Shown: positions 7,446 to 16,445 of the stretch, one piece after another
Position numbering within the stretch: the stretch's first letter is position 1
Layout: each line of letters opens with the position of its first letter
Assembly (NCBI RefSeq): GCF_020686965.1
Contig: NZ_JAJEPS010000004.1
Coordinates: 156,380 to 220,379 of the forward strand
DNA: 64,000 nt
From: Hominiventricola filiformis
Lineage (GTDB): Bacteria; Bacillota; Clostridia; Lachnospirales; Lachnospiraceae
Reading direction: 5' to 3'
Translations under genes and position numbers: made by a program
Notes under the pieces: generated by a model
Databases searched by the model: none
What the model saw: the letters and a program-made list of their open reading frames with translations, nothing else
What the model was told of the DNA's origin: nothing

Positions 7446-9572
7446 CTACATGGGTTCTGCCGGAATAAATACCCGGTCATGTACCTGCTCTTCTTCATGC
7501 TTTTTCACAAGGCTCTTTGCATATTCCATAAAATACTGCTGTGCGCTGAGTGCCTGCTTCCCGCGGCGGTCCACTTTTTCATAAGTGCCGTCCGGTTTTT
7601 TCACCTGCGCCTTCAACGTATCTTTCAGCTGAATTTCCAACACATGCATGGCTTCTTTTTTCAGATGTTCATTCTCAATCGGGAACAGAATCTCCACACG
7701 GCGGTCAAGATTTCGCGGCATCCAGTCAGCACTGGACAGATAAACTTCCTCATTTCCGCCATTCAGGAAATAATAGATCCGACTGTGCTCCAGAAATGTT
7801 CCCACAATGGAGCGGACACTAATATTCTCACTAATGCCCGGAATCCCCACTTTCAGGCAGCAGATACCTCTGACAATAAGATCGATTTTCACCCCTGCTG
7901 CACTTGCCTCATAGAGCGCCGCAATGATCCCCTGATCGCAGAGTGAATTCATCTTTGCCACAATATGAGCGGATTTTCCATTTCTGGCATGCTCCGTCTC
8001 TCTGTGAATCATCATCAGGAACCGATCCCGAAGCCACAACGGAGCCAGTGACAGCTTATTCCATCCGGCAGGCTCCGAATAACCTGACAGCATATTAAAT
8101 ACTGCCGTTGCATCTTCCCCGATTGCTTCTGAGCAGGTGAGCAGTCCCATATCCGTGTAAAGCTTTGCTGTGGAATCATTATAGTTTCCGGTTCCCAGAT
8201 GCACATATCTGCGAATGCCGTCCTCTTCCCTGCGCACCACCAGCGTAATCTTGCTGTGCGTTTTCAGGCCTACCAGTCCATAGATCACATGACAGCCTGC
8301 GCGCTCCAGCATCTTCGCCCATGCGATGTTATTTTCTTCATCAAACCGTGCTTTCAGTTCTACCAGCACTGATACCTGTTTACCATTCTCCGCCGCCTGA
8401 GCAAGTGCAGCAATAATCGGTGAGTTTCCACTGACACGGTACAATGTCTGTTTAATTGCAAGCACATCTTTATCTCTCGACGCCTGCTTTACAAAATCCA
8501 CCACCGGATCAAACGTCTGATATGGATGGTGCATGAGAATATCCCCTTTACGGATTTCCTCAAAAATATCACTTTTTCCAGTCAGTTCCGGCACCGGCTG
8601 TGGGATATATTTCGGCTCTTTCTGTCCATTAAAGCCTTCCAGTCCGTACATCTTCATCAGGAACGTCAGATCCAGCGGACCTCCAATCCGATAGATTCCA
8701 TCTTCCTTAACAGAAAACTCTTTTTTCAGAATCTTCAGAAGCCGTTTATCCACTTTTTCATCAATTTCCAGCCGGATGACTTCTCCCCACTGCCGCTTTC
8801 TCAGCTGTTTCTCAATTTCTTTCAGAAGATCGGATGCTTCATCTTCATCAATAGTCAGATCTGCATTTCGCATAATCCGGTATGCATGTACACAGAGAAT
8901 GTCATAGCTCAAAAATAACTTCTGCATATTCCTGGATATCATTTCCTCCAGGAGAATCACGGAACGCTCTCCCTTCCTGCTCTCCGGAATCACGATAATA
9001 CGCGGCAGCACTGCAGGCACCTGCACAGTAGCAAACTCCAGTTCTGCATCTTCCTCATTCTTTTTCTTCAGAAGTGCGCAGAGATTCAACGTTTTATTTA
9101 CAATCAGAGGAAACGGTCTGGAAGAATCTACTGCCATGGGTGTCAGCACTGGGTACACATTTTCCATGAAATATTCATCCACATAACGCGCCTGCTCCTC
9201 TGTCAGATCATGATAGTCCTGAATCACCTGCAGACCGCACTGGCGAAGTCCCGGAAGCAGAGAACGCTGCCAGGTAGAATACTGTACGTTGACAAACTCA
9301 TGCACACGGTCATGAATCGCATCAAGCTGCTCTCTCGCATTCATGCCGGCAATATCTTTCCCCTTATATTCTGCATTTACCATATCAAGCAGGGATGCCA
9401 CGCGAACCATAAAGAATTCGTCCAGATTAGAAGCGGTAATGCTTAGGAATTTCAGGCGTTCAAAGAGTGGAATACTTTTATCTCTCGCTTCACTCAGGAT
9501 ACGCTCGTCAAATCCCAGCCAGCTCAATTCCCGGTTTTCATAATATTCTGGTCTGGTATATTCGTTTTTCAT
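7446..9572 (-). CDS. ppk: Polyphosphate kinase 1
   Basis: A 708-residue enzyme that reversibly transfers the terminal phosphate of ATP to polyphosphate. The N-domain begins with NRELSWLGFDERIL. The two phospholipase-D-like halves hold the phospho-histidine region (YVHLGTGNYN) and FLEHSRIYYFLNGG. Metal and ATP contacts appear in the RFDEENNIAWAKMLE segment. Full length for the family. It sits 12 bp downstream of ppx, so synthesis and degradation of polyphosphate are encoded together. Confidence 0.97.
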   Translation of the reverse strand: MKNEYTRPEYYENRELSWLGFDERILSEARDKSIPLFERLKFLSITASNLDEFFMVRVASLLDMVNAEYKGKDIAGMNAREQLDAIHDRVHEFVNVQYSTWQRSLLPGLRQCGLQVIQDYHDLTEEQARYVDEYFMENVYPVLTPMAVDSSRPFPLIVNKTLNLCALLKKKNEEDAELEFATVQVPAVLPRIIVIPESRKGERSVILLEEMISRNMQKLFLSYDILCVHAYRIMRNADLTIDEDEASDLLKEIEKQLRKRQWGEVIRLEIDEKVDKRLLKILKKEFSVKEDGIYRIGGPLDLTFLMKMYGLEGFNGQKEPKYIPQPVPELTGKSDIFEEIRKGDILMHHPYQTFDPVVDFVKQASRDKDVLAIKQTLYRVSGNSPIIAALAQAAENGKQVSVLVELKARFDEENNIAWAKMLERAGCHVIYGLVGLKTHSKITLVVRREEDGIRRYVHLGTGNYNDSTAKLYTDMGLLTCSEAIGEDATAVFNMLSGYSEPAGWNKLSLAPLWLRDRFLMMIHRETEHARNGKSAHIVAKMNSLCDQGIIAALYEASAAGVKIDLIVRGICCLKVGIPGISENISVRSIVGTFLEHSRIYYFLNGGNEEVYLSSADWMPRNLDRRVEILFPIENEHLKKEAMHVLEIQLKDTLKAQVKKPDGTYEKVDRRGKQALSAQQYFMEYAKSLVKKHEEEQVHDRVFIPAEPM

Positions 9573-9584
9573 ATTCCGCTCCTC

Positions 9585-11129
9585 CTACAAGAGTTTTTTT
9601 GCTTTCAGCACCGGACGAATACTGTATACTTCCTCAAAGAATTCCGCCTTTTCCCTGAACAGTGCCTGCTCAAGAGTCAGATCTTCTGCCGTATCCACCA
9701 GAATCTGCATGGTATGGCCACCCTTCATGCTCACTTTAATATCTTTAATCTTCTGCTTATGGCTTCTGTCAAGGGCATTGGCTACCCGCAGGATTGCCGT
9801 CAGCTTGGCAATAATCAGATATTCTTCTCTGTCCAGCAGAGATCCTGCTGCCAGTTCTTCATAGGACATGAACAGACTGCTGTTAAACCGAACCACATTG
9901 GCCACCATCTCACGTTCTGCATGAGAGAGGCCGATGATCTCCGTTGCCATAATAATATTGTAAGAACACGCAGAAGACTGTGCCATATTAATATACTTTC
10001 CGCAGTCATGAAGCAGTACCGCGATCTGAAGCAGCAGCCGTTCCCTTCTATCCAGTCCGTGAACCGACTTCATCTTGTCAAAAATAGTCAGTGCCAGATG
10101 TTCCATCATCTGCGCATGGCTTTTGTTCGTATGATAGCGCTTTGCAATATTACGCGCAGATTCAATGATATCGTTTTCAAAATTATGCTTCGGTTTTACA
10201 ATCCGGCTGCGTTCCGCATAATCATAAGCAAGACCATCTCCCAGATCTGTGCCGACGATGATTACATTTTCCGCACCGGTCTCATCCATCAGCCTTTTAT
10301 ACATCACCAGCGTCGGAAGGAGAAGTGAACTGTTTTCCTGAGAAATTCCCATTTTTTCAGCCATCACCTGCGATCCCTGATTCATGAAATCATCATAAAA
10401 GTTAAAAAATTCTGTTCTTGTAATACGACTGCTCTCAGAACTGCTGTGAATGTACTGATTCACATACTGAATATAACTTCCCACCAACAGAATATTCTGG
10501 ATATTCCGATCTTTCAGAAACAGTTTCCTATATGTGCGCAGTTCATTATTCAGAAGCTCTTCCATAACCGCCGTATAATGTACCGTACGCTCCGCCACGT
10601 CGGTCAGCCGTTCCCTGAGCCTTAAAGTACCCAGGCGGATATTCTGCGTAGTCACAAGATTTTCCTTATCAAACAGTGAGATCTGAATACTTCCGCCACC
10701 CACATCCACAATGGCCGTTCCCTGCTCGATAATATCCTGGAATTTTTCCTCATTGGATGCGATGGATTTATACCCGAGAAAACGCTGTTCAGAGTTGCTT
10801 AGAATCTCAAGCCGGATACCAGTCCGCAGGAAAATGCGATCAAGGAACACCAGTGTATTCCTTGTCTCTCTGATCGCGCTGGTCGCACAGGCACGGTAGT
10901 CTTCCACTCCGAATTCCTTCATCATCTGTTTAAAATCCAGCAGCACAGCACACAACTCATCTGTCAGCTCCGTGCTGATCTTGCCGGTTGCATAGGTATC
11001 TCTTCCAAGTTCCATCCGATGCCGCACATGGTTCAGCACCCGTATTCCGTTTCTTGCAGAAAGCTCATAGATTTTCAGATTTACTTCATAGCTTCCCACA
11101 TCAATTGCGCCGAATATCCTGCAACCCAT
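9585..11129 (-). CDS. ppx: Exopolyphosphatase (Ppx/GppA family) with C-terminal HD domain
   Basis: A 514-residue protein of the Ppx/GppA phosphatase family, which removes phosphate from polyphosphate ends or from pppGpp. The ASKHA fold shows GAIDVGSYEVNLKIYEL at the N-terminus and IVDVGGGSIQISLF about 130 residues later. A C-terminal HD-type module has LLHDCGKYINM. I place the start at the ATG of MGCRIFGAID, which has a GGGGGA ribosome site; the longer frame (to 11267) would overlap the dut gene. Pairing with ppk points to polyphosphate as the substrate. Confidence 0.9.
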   Translation of the reverse strand: MGCRIFGAIDVGSYEVNLKIYELSARNGIRVLNHVRHRMELGRDTYATGKISTELTDELCAVLLDFKQMMKEFGVEDYRACATSAIRETRNTLVFLDRIFLRTGIRLEILSNSEQRFLGYKSIASNEEKFQDIIEQGTAIVDVGGGSIQISLFDKENLVTTQNIRLGTLRLRERLTDVAERTVHYTAVMEELLNNELRTYRKLFLKDRNIQNILLVGSYIQYVNQYIHSSSESSRITRTEFFNFYDDFMNQGSQVMAEKMGISQENSSLLLPTLVMYKRLMDETGAENVIIVGTDLGDGLAYDYAERSRIVKPKHNFENDIIESARNIAKRYHTNKSHAQMMEHLALTIFDKMKSVHGLDRRERLLLQIAVLLHDCGKYINMAQSSACSYNIIMATEIIGLSHAEREMVANVVRFNSSLFMSYEELAAGSLLDREEYLIIAKLTAILRVANALDRSHKQKIKDIKVSMKGGHTMQILVDTAEDLTLEQALFREKAEFFEEVYSIRPVLKAKKLL

Positions 11130-11151
11130 ATCTGTTCCCCCGTCTTTTTCT

Positions 11152-11586
11152 TTACTGACGTCCTGTTGTTCCGAATCCGCCTCTGTCTTTTCCTGTGAGT
11201 TTTTCTGTCTCTTCAAATACAATCTGCGGCTGATGTTCCATAATGCGGAACTGGCAGATCCGGTCATTTACATGAATCTCGGTATCTCTCATAGCGAGTG
11301 CCGGAAAAAACCACTGGTCATTGTCTCCACAATAACTCTCATCAATCAGTCCGCAGCTATTGGTCTGCAGCAGTCCGAAATTTTTGAAAGTACTGCTTCG
11401 CGGAATCACATGTGCCTCATATCCTTTGGGAAGCTCCATGGCAATACCAAGTGGGATCAGTTTAAACTCACCCTGTTTCATGGTTATATCTTCTGCTGCG
11501 CGCAGGTCAATCCAGTCAGATTTTCCTGCGACATAAGTCAGCTTCTCGATTTTATCTGAAAAATACTTAATCTTAATTGTCTCCAT
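11152..11586 (-). CDS. dut: dUTP diphosphatase
   Basis: A 144-residue trimeric-type dUTPase that hydrolyses dUTP to dUMP, keeping uracil out of DNA. Family motifs are in order: DLRAAEDIT (motif 1 region), PRSSTFKNFGL (motif 2), GLIDESYCGDN (motif 3, uracil pocket), NDRICQFRI (motif 4) and the glycine-rich tail RGGFGTTG (motif 5). The start METIKIKYF is chosen because an AAGGAG site lies upstream, at a slightly long spacing of about 13 bases; a longer frame to 11634 is open but overlaps nrdG. Confidence 0.88.
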   Translation of the reverse strand: METIKIKYFSDKIEKLTYVAGKSDWIDLRAAEDITMKQGEFKLIPLGIAMELPKGYEAHVIPRSSTFKNFGLLQTNSCGLIDESYCGDNDQWFFPALAMRDTEIHVNDRICQFRIMEHQPQIVFEETEKLTGKDRGGFGTTGRQ

Positions 11587-11608
11587 TCTTCTGTTGCAAC
11601 TCCTTCTA

Positions 11609-12097
11609 TTATGCGTACAGCACCACTTTTCCAAGCTTTCTCGTCATCTGCACATCAATTACACGCTGGTTTTCGCTTCCTTTCCACGGAAGAGCATTGT
11701 CTTTTAACTCTTCTACAAAACGACCATCCACCAGAACATCCAGATATTGAATCAACTCCAATTTCTGAATCTGTTCCCACTGGTAACCGGTATAAAGCCA
11801 TATGGTCTTATCCGGATATCTTGTTTTTATTTCACGGACAAAAGCGGTCAGTTCTTCTCTGTTGGTTTCAAAAAGTGGATCACCGCCACTGAATGTAATA
11901 CCGCTTACATAATCTTTATCCAGTTCTTCGTAAATTTCCTGCTTCGCTGTCTCATCAAATATAAGACCTCCGTCGGGATCCCAGGTAATGGGATTCTGAC
12001 AGTTTTTGCAGTGATGAGAACATCCGGCCAGCCACAAAACTACCCGAAGTCCATCTCCGTTCAACATATCATCCTTGGTAATATTATGATATCTCAT
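11609..12097 (-). CDS. nrdG: Anaerobic ribonucleotide reductase activating protein
   Basis: A 162-residue radical-SAM activase that installs the glycyl radical on NrdD under anaerobic conditions. The iron-sulfur motif is CSHHCKNC (Cys26, Cys30, Cys33), a CxxxCxxC pattern, and GGDPLF follows. The length fits the family. The partner nrdD is not in the window, so the class III reductase genes are split. It is embedded in the rimO-pgsA-pncC operon and followed by dut, giving a nucleotide-pool pair. Confidence 0.94.
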   Translation of the reverse strand: MRYHNITKDDMLNGDGLRVVLWLAGCSHHCKNCQNPITWDPDGGLIFDETAKQEIYEELDKDYVSGITFSGGDPLFETNREELTAFVREIKTRYPDKTIWLYTGYQWEQIQKLELIQYLDVLVDGRFVEELKDNALPWKGSENQRVIDVQMTRKLGKVVLYA

Positions 12098-12114
12098 CGT
12101 TTTTTCTGCCCCAC

Positions 12115-12843
12115 TTATATGTCATAATTCTCCAAAATACATTTTCTGAGAAGTGTCAGCGCACGAATAACTGCCTGTTCACGGACAGCTGCACGGTCTC
12201 CTGCAAAATGATATTCTTCCACTTCAACATTTCCGTGTACACAGCAGCCGACATAGACAAGCCCCACCGGGTCACCGTTCTCCCCGCCATCCGGTCCTGC
12301 ATAGCCGGTCACACTGACACAGGCATCGGATTCTGCCATAAAAGCTCCTCCCTTTGCCATCTCTTTTGCAGTCTGCTCACTTACTGCCGTATATTTTTTA
12401 AGTGTAGATTTCTTTACCCCGACCATTTTTCTCTTCGCACGGTCTGAATAAGTTACAAATCCCTGCCGGAATACCTCTGAGCATCCCGGTACATCTGTCA
12501 GACGCGCACTGATCATTCCGCCTGTGCAGGATTCTACCGTGGATACGGTCATCTGCTGTTCTTTTAACAGGTCCACTATAGTCTGTTCCAGAGATACACT
12601 TTTCTTGGTTGTATAAATACTGCTTCCGAAGCGGACCTTCAATTCTCGCACGGCAGCTTTCACCGTTTCTCTTGCATTCTCCCCGTCGGAAGAGATCTTT
12701 ATCATCACTTCACCGAAAGCGCCCTCGAGATCGATCTTCGCTGCATCCTGTGCAGTCAGAAGATCACTGATCTTTTCTCTCACTTCCGGAATCTCTGCTC
12801 CGCAGAGCTTCACCTGTTTTACAAATCCGCTTTCGTTCTCCAT
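12115..12843 (-). CDS. CinA-family nicotinamide-nucleotide amidase
   Basis: A 242-residue protein. The C-terminal ~165 residues are a CinA-C/PncC domain, which deamidates NMN: VESCTGGMISARLTDVPG holds the nucleophilic serine region, and SVTGYAGPDGG and GDPVGLVYVG follow. The N-terminal ~75 residues resemble the small alpha/beta linker of CinA; the large molybdopterin-binding domain is absent. It lies between pgsA and nrdG with short gaps. In streptococci and bacilli CinA is adjacent to pgsA, so this is conserved context. Confidence 0.85.
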   Translation of the reverse strand: MENESGFVKQVKLCGAEIPEVREKISDLLTAQDAAKIDLEGAFGEVMIKISSDGENARETVKAAVRELKVRFGSSIYTTKKSVSLEQTIVDLLKEQQMTVSTVESCTGGMISARLTDVPGCSEVFRQGFVTYSDRAKRKMVGVKKSTLKKYTAVSEQTAKEMAKGGAFMAESDACVSVTGYAGPDGGENGDPVGLVYVGCCVHGNVEVEEYHFAGDRAAVREQAVIRALTLLRKCILENYDI

Positions 12844-12844
12844 C

Positions 12845-13378
12845 TCAAATTTCTCCTTCCAGAATCACCTGTTTGTTCTTCACCAGGTAGTCAATCAGGG
12901 ACACAACCGTCAAAATCAATGCGATCCAGGTAAGCACCAGACCAATCATGTCGAACACACCACCCAGATTCAGAATCAATACAATGATCATGAGCATCTG
13001 AAAAGTTGTCTTAAATTTTCCCCAGTAGCTGGCCGCAATGACCACACCATTGTCAGAAGCCACCAGACGGAAACCGCTGATGATAAATTCCCTGCTGATG
13101 ATAACAATCACCATCCATGCCGGAAGACGTCCCATCTCCACCAGACAGATCATAGCCGCACATACCAGAAGCTTATCCGCCAACGGATCCATGAATTTTC
13201 CAAAATCTGTAATCAGATTATATTTTCTTGCAATTTTTCCATCCAGAAGATCTGTAAGACTCGCAATAATAAATACAGCTACTGCCCACAGATCATAGCC
13301 ATTCAGCATCAGTGCCACAAAAGGAATTACCAGGATCACCCGGAAAATCGTCAGTTTATTCGGCAGATTCATCGTCAA
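12845..13378 (-). CDS. pgsA: CDP-diacylglycerol-glycerol-3-phosphate 3-phosphatidyltransferase
   Basis: A 177-residue inner-membrane enzyme that makes phosphatidylglycerol phosphate. The CDP-alcohol phosphotransferase signature DGKIARKYNLITDFGKFMDP matches DG-x2-AR-x8-G-x3-D-x3-D, with the fourth Asp just after it. Several hydrophobic helices follow. It overlaps rimO by 23 bp at its start and is spaced by 1 bp from the CinA-family gene. Confidence 0.95.
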   Translation of the reverse strand: MTMNLPNKLTIFRVILVIPFVALMLNGYDLWAVAVFIIASLTDLLDGKIARKYNLITDFGKFMDPLADKLLVCAAMICLVEMGRLPAWMVIVIISREFIISGFRLVASDNGVVIAASYWGKFKTTFQMLMIIVLILNLGGVFDMIGLVLTWIALILTVVSLIDYLVKNKQVILEGEI

Positions 13379-14696
13379 TCTCTCCTATCAAATCATAATC
13401 ATCCGCACCGGTCACTTTGACCTTTACAAAATCACCGGACATGAGTTCCTCCAGGGTCTGGACAAACAGATAACCGTCCACACCCGGAGCATCCTTATAA
13501 GTTCTTGCCACATAAGCATACTCATCCGCTACTTTTCCCTCAATCATACACCACAGGGATTTTCCAACCATATCCTCTGCTTTTTCAAAGGAAATCTCCT
13601 GCTGAAGCTCCATGATCTCGTCCCGGCGCTCTTCTTTGACTTCTTCCGGGATCTGATCCGGCATAGTGGCAGCCGGAGTGTCCTCCTCCGGAGAATAAGC
13701 AAATACACCCAGACGGTCGAATTCCATCTCATCCACGAATGCCATCAGCTCCTCATGGTCTTCCTGAGTTTCACCCGGGAAACCACTGATCAGCGTCGTA
13801 CGAAGACAGATATCGGGAATCTCTTCTCTTAATTTTGCAACAATCGCTCTTAAATCTGCCTGGGAAGTTCTGCGGCCCATTCTCTTTAAGATCCTGTCGG
13901 AGGCATGCTGGATCGGAAGATCCAGATAATGACAGACTTTCGGCTCCTCCTTGATGGTCTGGATCAATTCATCATAAATCTCCTCCGGATAACAATACTG
14001 CACACGAATCCAGCGGATGCCTTTGATCTTGCAAAGTTCTTTCAGCAGCAGGTGCAGGCTTTTCTTTCCATATAAATCGGTTCCGTAGAGGGTTGTCTCC
14101 TGGGCTACCAGAATCAGTTCCTTCACACCCTGCTCTGCCAGTTCTTCTGCCTCCTTTACCAGACGCTCCATAGGGAAGCTCCGATAATTACCGCGCAGTT
14201 TTGGAATAATACAGTAGGTGCAGTGTTTGTCGCAGCCCTCTGCAATTTTCAGATGTGCATAATGTCCACCTGTAGTCAGTATTCTCTTTGCCGGAGTCAG
14301 CACCAGACGGTCAATATCCTCACATTTGAGCATATGCTCACCACCTATAGCCTGCTCAATGGCTTCCACGATGCTGTCATAGGTAGTGGTGCCGAGAACC
14401 GCATCTACTTCCGGTATCTCGTCAATGATCTCCTGCTTATAACGCTGAGCCAGACATCCGGTCACAATCAGTGCCTTACATTTTCCTGCTTTCCGATACT
14501 CTGCCATCTCCAAGATTGTGTTAACACTCTCTTCCTTAGCATCACCAATAAAACAACAGGTATTTACCACAATGACGTCAGCTTCCGTCTCATCATCGGT
14601 AAACGCATAACCTTTGTTTGAAAGCAGTCCCAGCATAACTTCAGAATCCACCAGATTCTTGTCACAGCCAAGAGATACAAATAAAATGTTCATCAT
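13356..14696 (-). CDS. rimO: Ribosomal protein S12 methylthiotransferase
   Basis: A 446-residue radical-SAM enzyme that methylthiolates Asp88/89 of ribosomal protein S12. The N-terminal cluster cysteines are Cys11, Cys47 and Cys81 (SLGCDKN, VNTCCF, TGCLAQR). The radical-SAM motif is CDKHCTYC (Cys155, Cys159, Cys162). A C-terminal TRAM domain follows. The start is set at the first ATG of MMNILFVSLG, 12 bases after AAAGGAG. Likely first gene of the operon running to the HAD phosphatase. Confidence 0.95.
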   Translation of the reverse strand: MMNILFVSLGCDKNLVDSEVMLGLLSNKGYAFTDDETEADVIVVNTCCFIGDAKEESVNTILEMAEYRKAGKCKALIVTGCLAQRYKQEIIDEIPEVDAVLGTTTYDSIVEAIEQAIGGEHMLKCEDIDRLVLTPAKRILTTGGHYAHLKIAEGCDKHCTYCIIPKLRGNYRSFPMERLVKEAEELAEQGVKELILVAQETTLYGTDLYGKKSLHLLLKELCKIKGIRWIRVQYCYPEEIYDELIQTIKEEPKVCHYLDLPIQHASDRILKRMGRRTSQADLRAIVAKLREEIPDICLRTTLISGFPGETQEDHEELMAFVDEMEFDRLGVFAYSPEEDTPAATMPDQIPEEVKEERRDEIMELQQEISFEKAEDMVGKSLWCMIEGKVADEYAYVARTYKDAPGVDGYLFVQTLEELMSGDFVKVKVTGADDYDLIGEIDDESAE

Positions 14697-14735
14697 AAAT
14701 GATGTAGTCTCCTTTATCTTTATAGATTCCATAGT

Positions 14736-14765
14736 ATTATAATACAGAAAGCCCCGGGAAAGCAA
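14736..14765 (-). promoter_or_regulatory. Putative rimO operon promoter
   Basis: Minus-strand TTGCTT (14760-14765), 18-base spacer, TATAAT (14736-14741). The -35 lies inside the downstream arm of the alsT terminator, so terminator and promoter overlap. Confidence 0.55.
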
Positions 14766-14782
14766 TACCGCTTTCCCGGGGC
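14751..14782 (-). terminator. Terminator of the alanine symporter gene
   Basis: Perfect 13-bp inverted repeat GCCCCGGGAAAGC / GCTTTCCCGGGGC (14751-14763 with 14770-14782) with a 6-base loop, 34 bases after the stop. The following T-run is short. Confidence 0.8.
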
Positions 14783-14816
14783 CCTATTCTTTCCTGTTTT
14801 CTATCTCATAATAATG

Positions 14817-16214
14817 TTAAGCTACGTCTTCTTTTTCTGTATTCAGCACCGGAACTGCTTCATTACTGTGTGCATCCAGATTATTGATATATTTTCTGGT
14901 TTCTTTCATAATCACCGGAGACAGCAGGAGCACTGCCACCAGATTCGGAATCGCCATCAATGCATTCAGGATATCAGCAATAGTCCATACCAGATCCAAC
15001 GCTACAACCGGAGCAATGGCAGCTACTACAATATAGAGAACACGATACGGAACCAATGCTTTTTTACCCAGGCAGTACTCTACACAGCGTTCTCCGTAAT
15101 ATGCCCAGCCAAGAACAGTGGAGTATGCGAAGAGAATAATTCCAAATACGAGAATCATCGGTCCTATGTACGGAATCTGATCAAAAGCCAGTGTCGTTAA
15201 AACACCTCCATTTTCCACTCTGGAAATATCAATATTTGAATTTTTCATAATACTGGTAACCAGTACCAGACCGGTCATGGCGCATACAACCACAGTATCC
15301 CAAAAAGTTCCGGTTGCGGATACCAGTGCCTGGCGCACCGGATTTCTCGTCTGTGCAGCTGCAGCTGCGATCGGGGCAGAACCCATACCGGACTCATTTG
15401 AAAACAATCCTCTCGCAACCCCATAATGCAGTGCCAGCATGATACCTCCGCCAGTCAGACCGCCTGCAGCTGCTCCCGGCTGGAATGCCAGCGTTACGAT
15501 CGTCTTCAATGCAGGAAGAAGAAAATCTCCGTTGATACAAAGAATTACGAAACATCCAAGCACATAAAATAATGCCATGAACGGAACCAGCTTCTCACAT
15601 ACGCTGGAAATGGACTTGATTCCTCCAAAAATAACCAACGCTGTAAAGAATGCAACTGCACCTCCTACCAGCCATGTCGGAATGCCAAGATTCTCAGTAC
15701 AAACAGTTGCGATGGCGTTGACCTGTGTCGCACATCCGATTCCAAAGGATGCAAAGGCTGCAAAGAATGCGAAAATCAGACCCAGCCATTTCATGTTCAG
15801 TCCTCTCTCCAGTGCATACATAGCGCCTCCCTGCATGCGTCCGTCAGAAGTTTTCACTCTGTATTTCACTGCAATCAGAGACTCTGCATATTTGGTAGCA
15901 ATTCCAAATACACCAGTCAGCCAGCACCACAGTACCGCTCCCGGGCCGCCAAGGTAAATTGCAGTTCCCACACCAATGATATTTCCGGTTCCAATAGTGG
16001 AAGCCAACGCCGTTGCCAATGCTCCGAACTGACTGACCTCACCTTCTGCTTCTGTATCCTTTGTCACGGAAAGCTTGATTGCTGTTCCGATCTTCCGTTG
16101 AATACCTCCCGTACAGACTGTCATTACAATGTGTGTTCCCAACAATAAGATGATCATTGGCCATCCCCACACAAGTCCGTCCAGTTCATTGATGAAATTT
16201 ACGATCATTTCCAT
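14817..16214 (-). CDS. Alanine/glycine:cation symporter (AGCS family)
   Basis: A 465-residue polytopic membrane protein of the AGCS (AlsT/DagA) family, which imports alanine or glycine with sodium or protons. Family features are GNIIGVGTAIYLGGPGAVLW near residue 80, NESGMGSAPIAAAAA in the middle and a tyrosine-containing segment WAYYGERC before the last helices. About ten hydrophobic segments are visible. It is a single-gene unit with its own promoter and terminator. Confidence 0.92.
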   Translation of the reverse strand: MEMIVNFINELDGLVWGWPMIILLLGTHIVMTVCTGGIQRKIGTAIKLSVTKDTEAEGEVSQFGALATALASTIGTGNIIGVGTAIYLGGPGAVLWCWLTGVFGIATKYAESLIAVKYRVKTSDGRMQGGAMYALERGLNMKWLGLIFAFFAAFASFGIGCATQVNAIATVCTENLGIPTWLVGGAVAFFTALVIFGGIKSISSVCEKLVPFMALFYVLGCFVILCINGDFLLPALKTIVTLAFQPGAAAGGLTGGGIMLALHYGVARGLFSNESGMGSAPIAAAAAQTRNPVRQALVSATGTFWDTVVVCAMTGLVLVTSIMKNSNIDISRVENGGVLTTLAFDQIPYIGPMILVFGIILFAYSTVLGWAYYGERCVEYCLGKKALVPYRVLYIVVAAIAPVVALDLVWTIADILNALMAIPNLVAVLLLSPVIMKETRKYINNLDAHSNEAVPVLNTEKEDVA

Positions 16215-16255
16215 TCTGCTTTCTCCTCCTTGTTCACGTGCTGTATTTTTGTACT

Positions 16256-16283
16256 ATTGTATCATTGTATACAGTTTTATCAA
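16256..16283 (-). promoter_or_regulatory. Promoter of the alanine symporter gene
   Basis: Minus-strand TTGATA (16278-16283), 16-base spacer, TACAAT (16256-16261), about 40 bases before the ATG, which has an AGGAGG site. Confidence 0.65.
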
Positions 16284-16330
16284 GAATAATTTATTTTTTA
16301 ACAAAATATACAGAATTTTTAAATGATTTC

Positions 16331-16362
16331 AAAAAGAACGCAGAAAATTTTTCTGCGTTCTT
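16331..16362 (-). terminator. Terminator of the giant surface-protein operon
   Basis: Inverted repeat AGAACGCAGAAA / TTTCTGCGTTCT with a two- to four-base loop, followed on the minus strand by TTTTTG, about 85 bases after the stop of the 2060-residue gene. Confidence 0.85.
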
Positions 16363-16445
16363 CTATGCGATCTATGATTTTCAGCATCTATTATCAGCCA
16401 TTACAAAAATATGAAATGCTTAAGTCTGCATCTGCAGCCTGGCAA

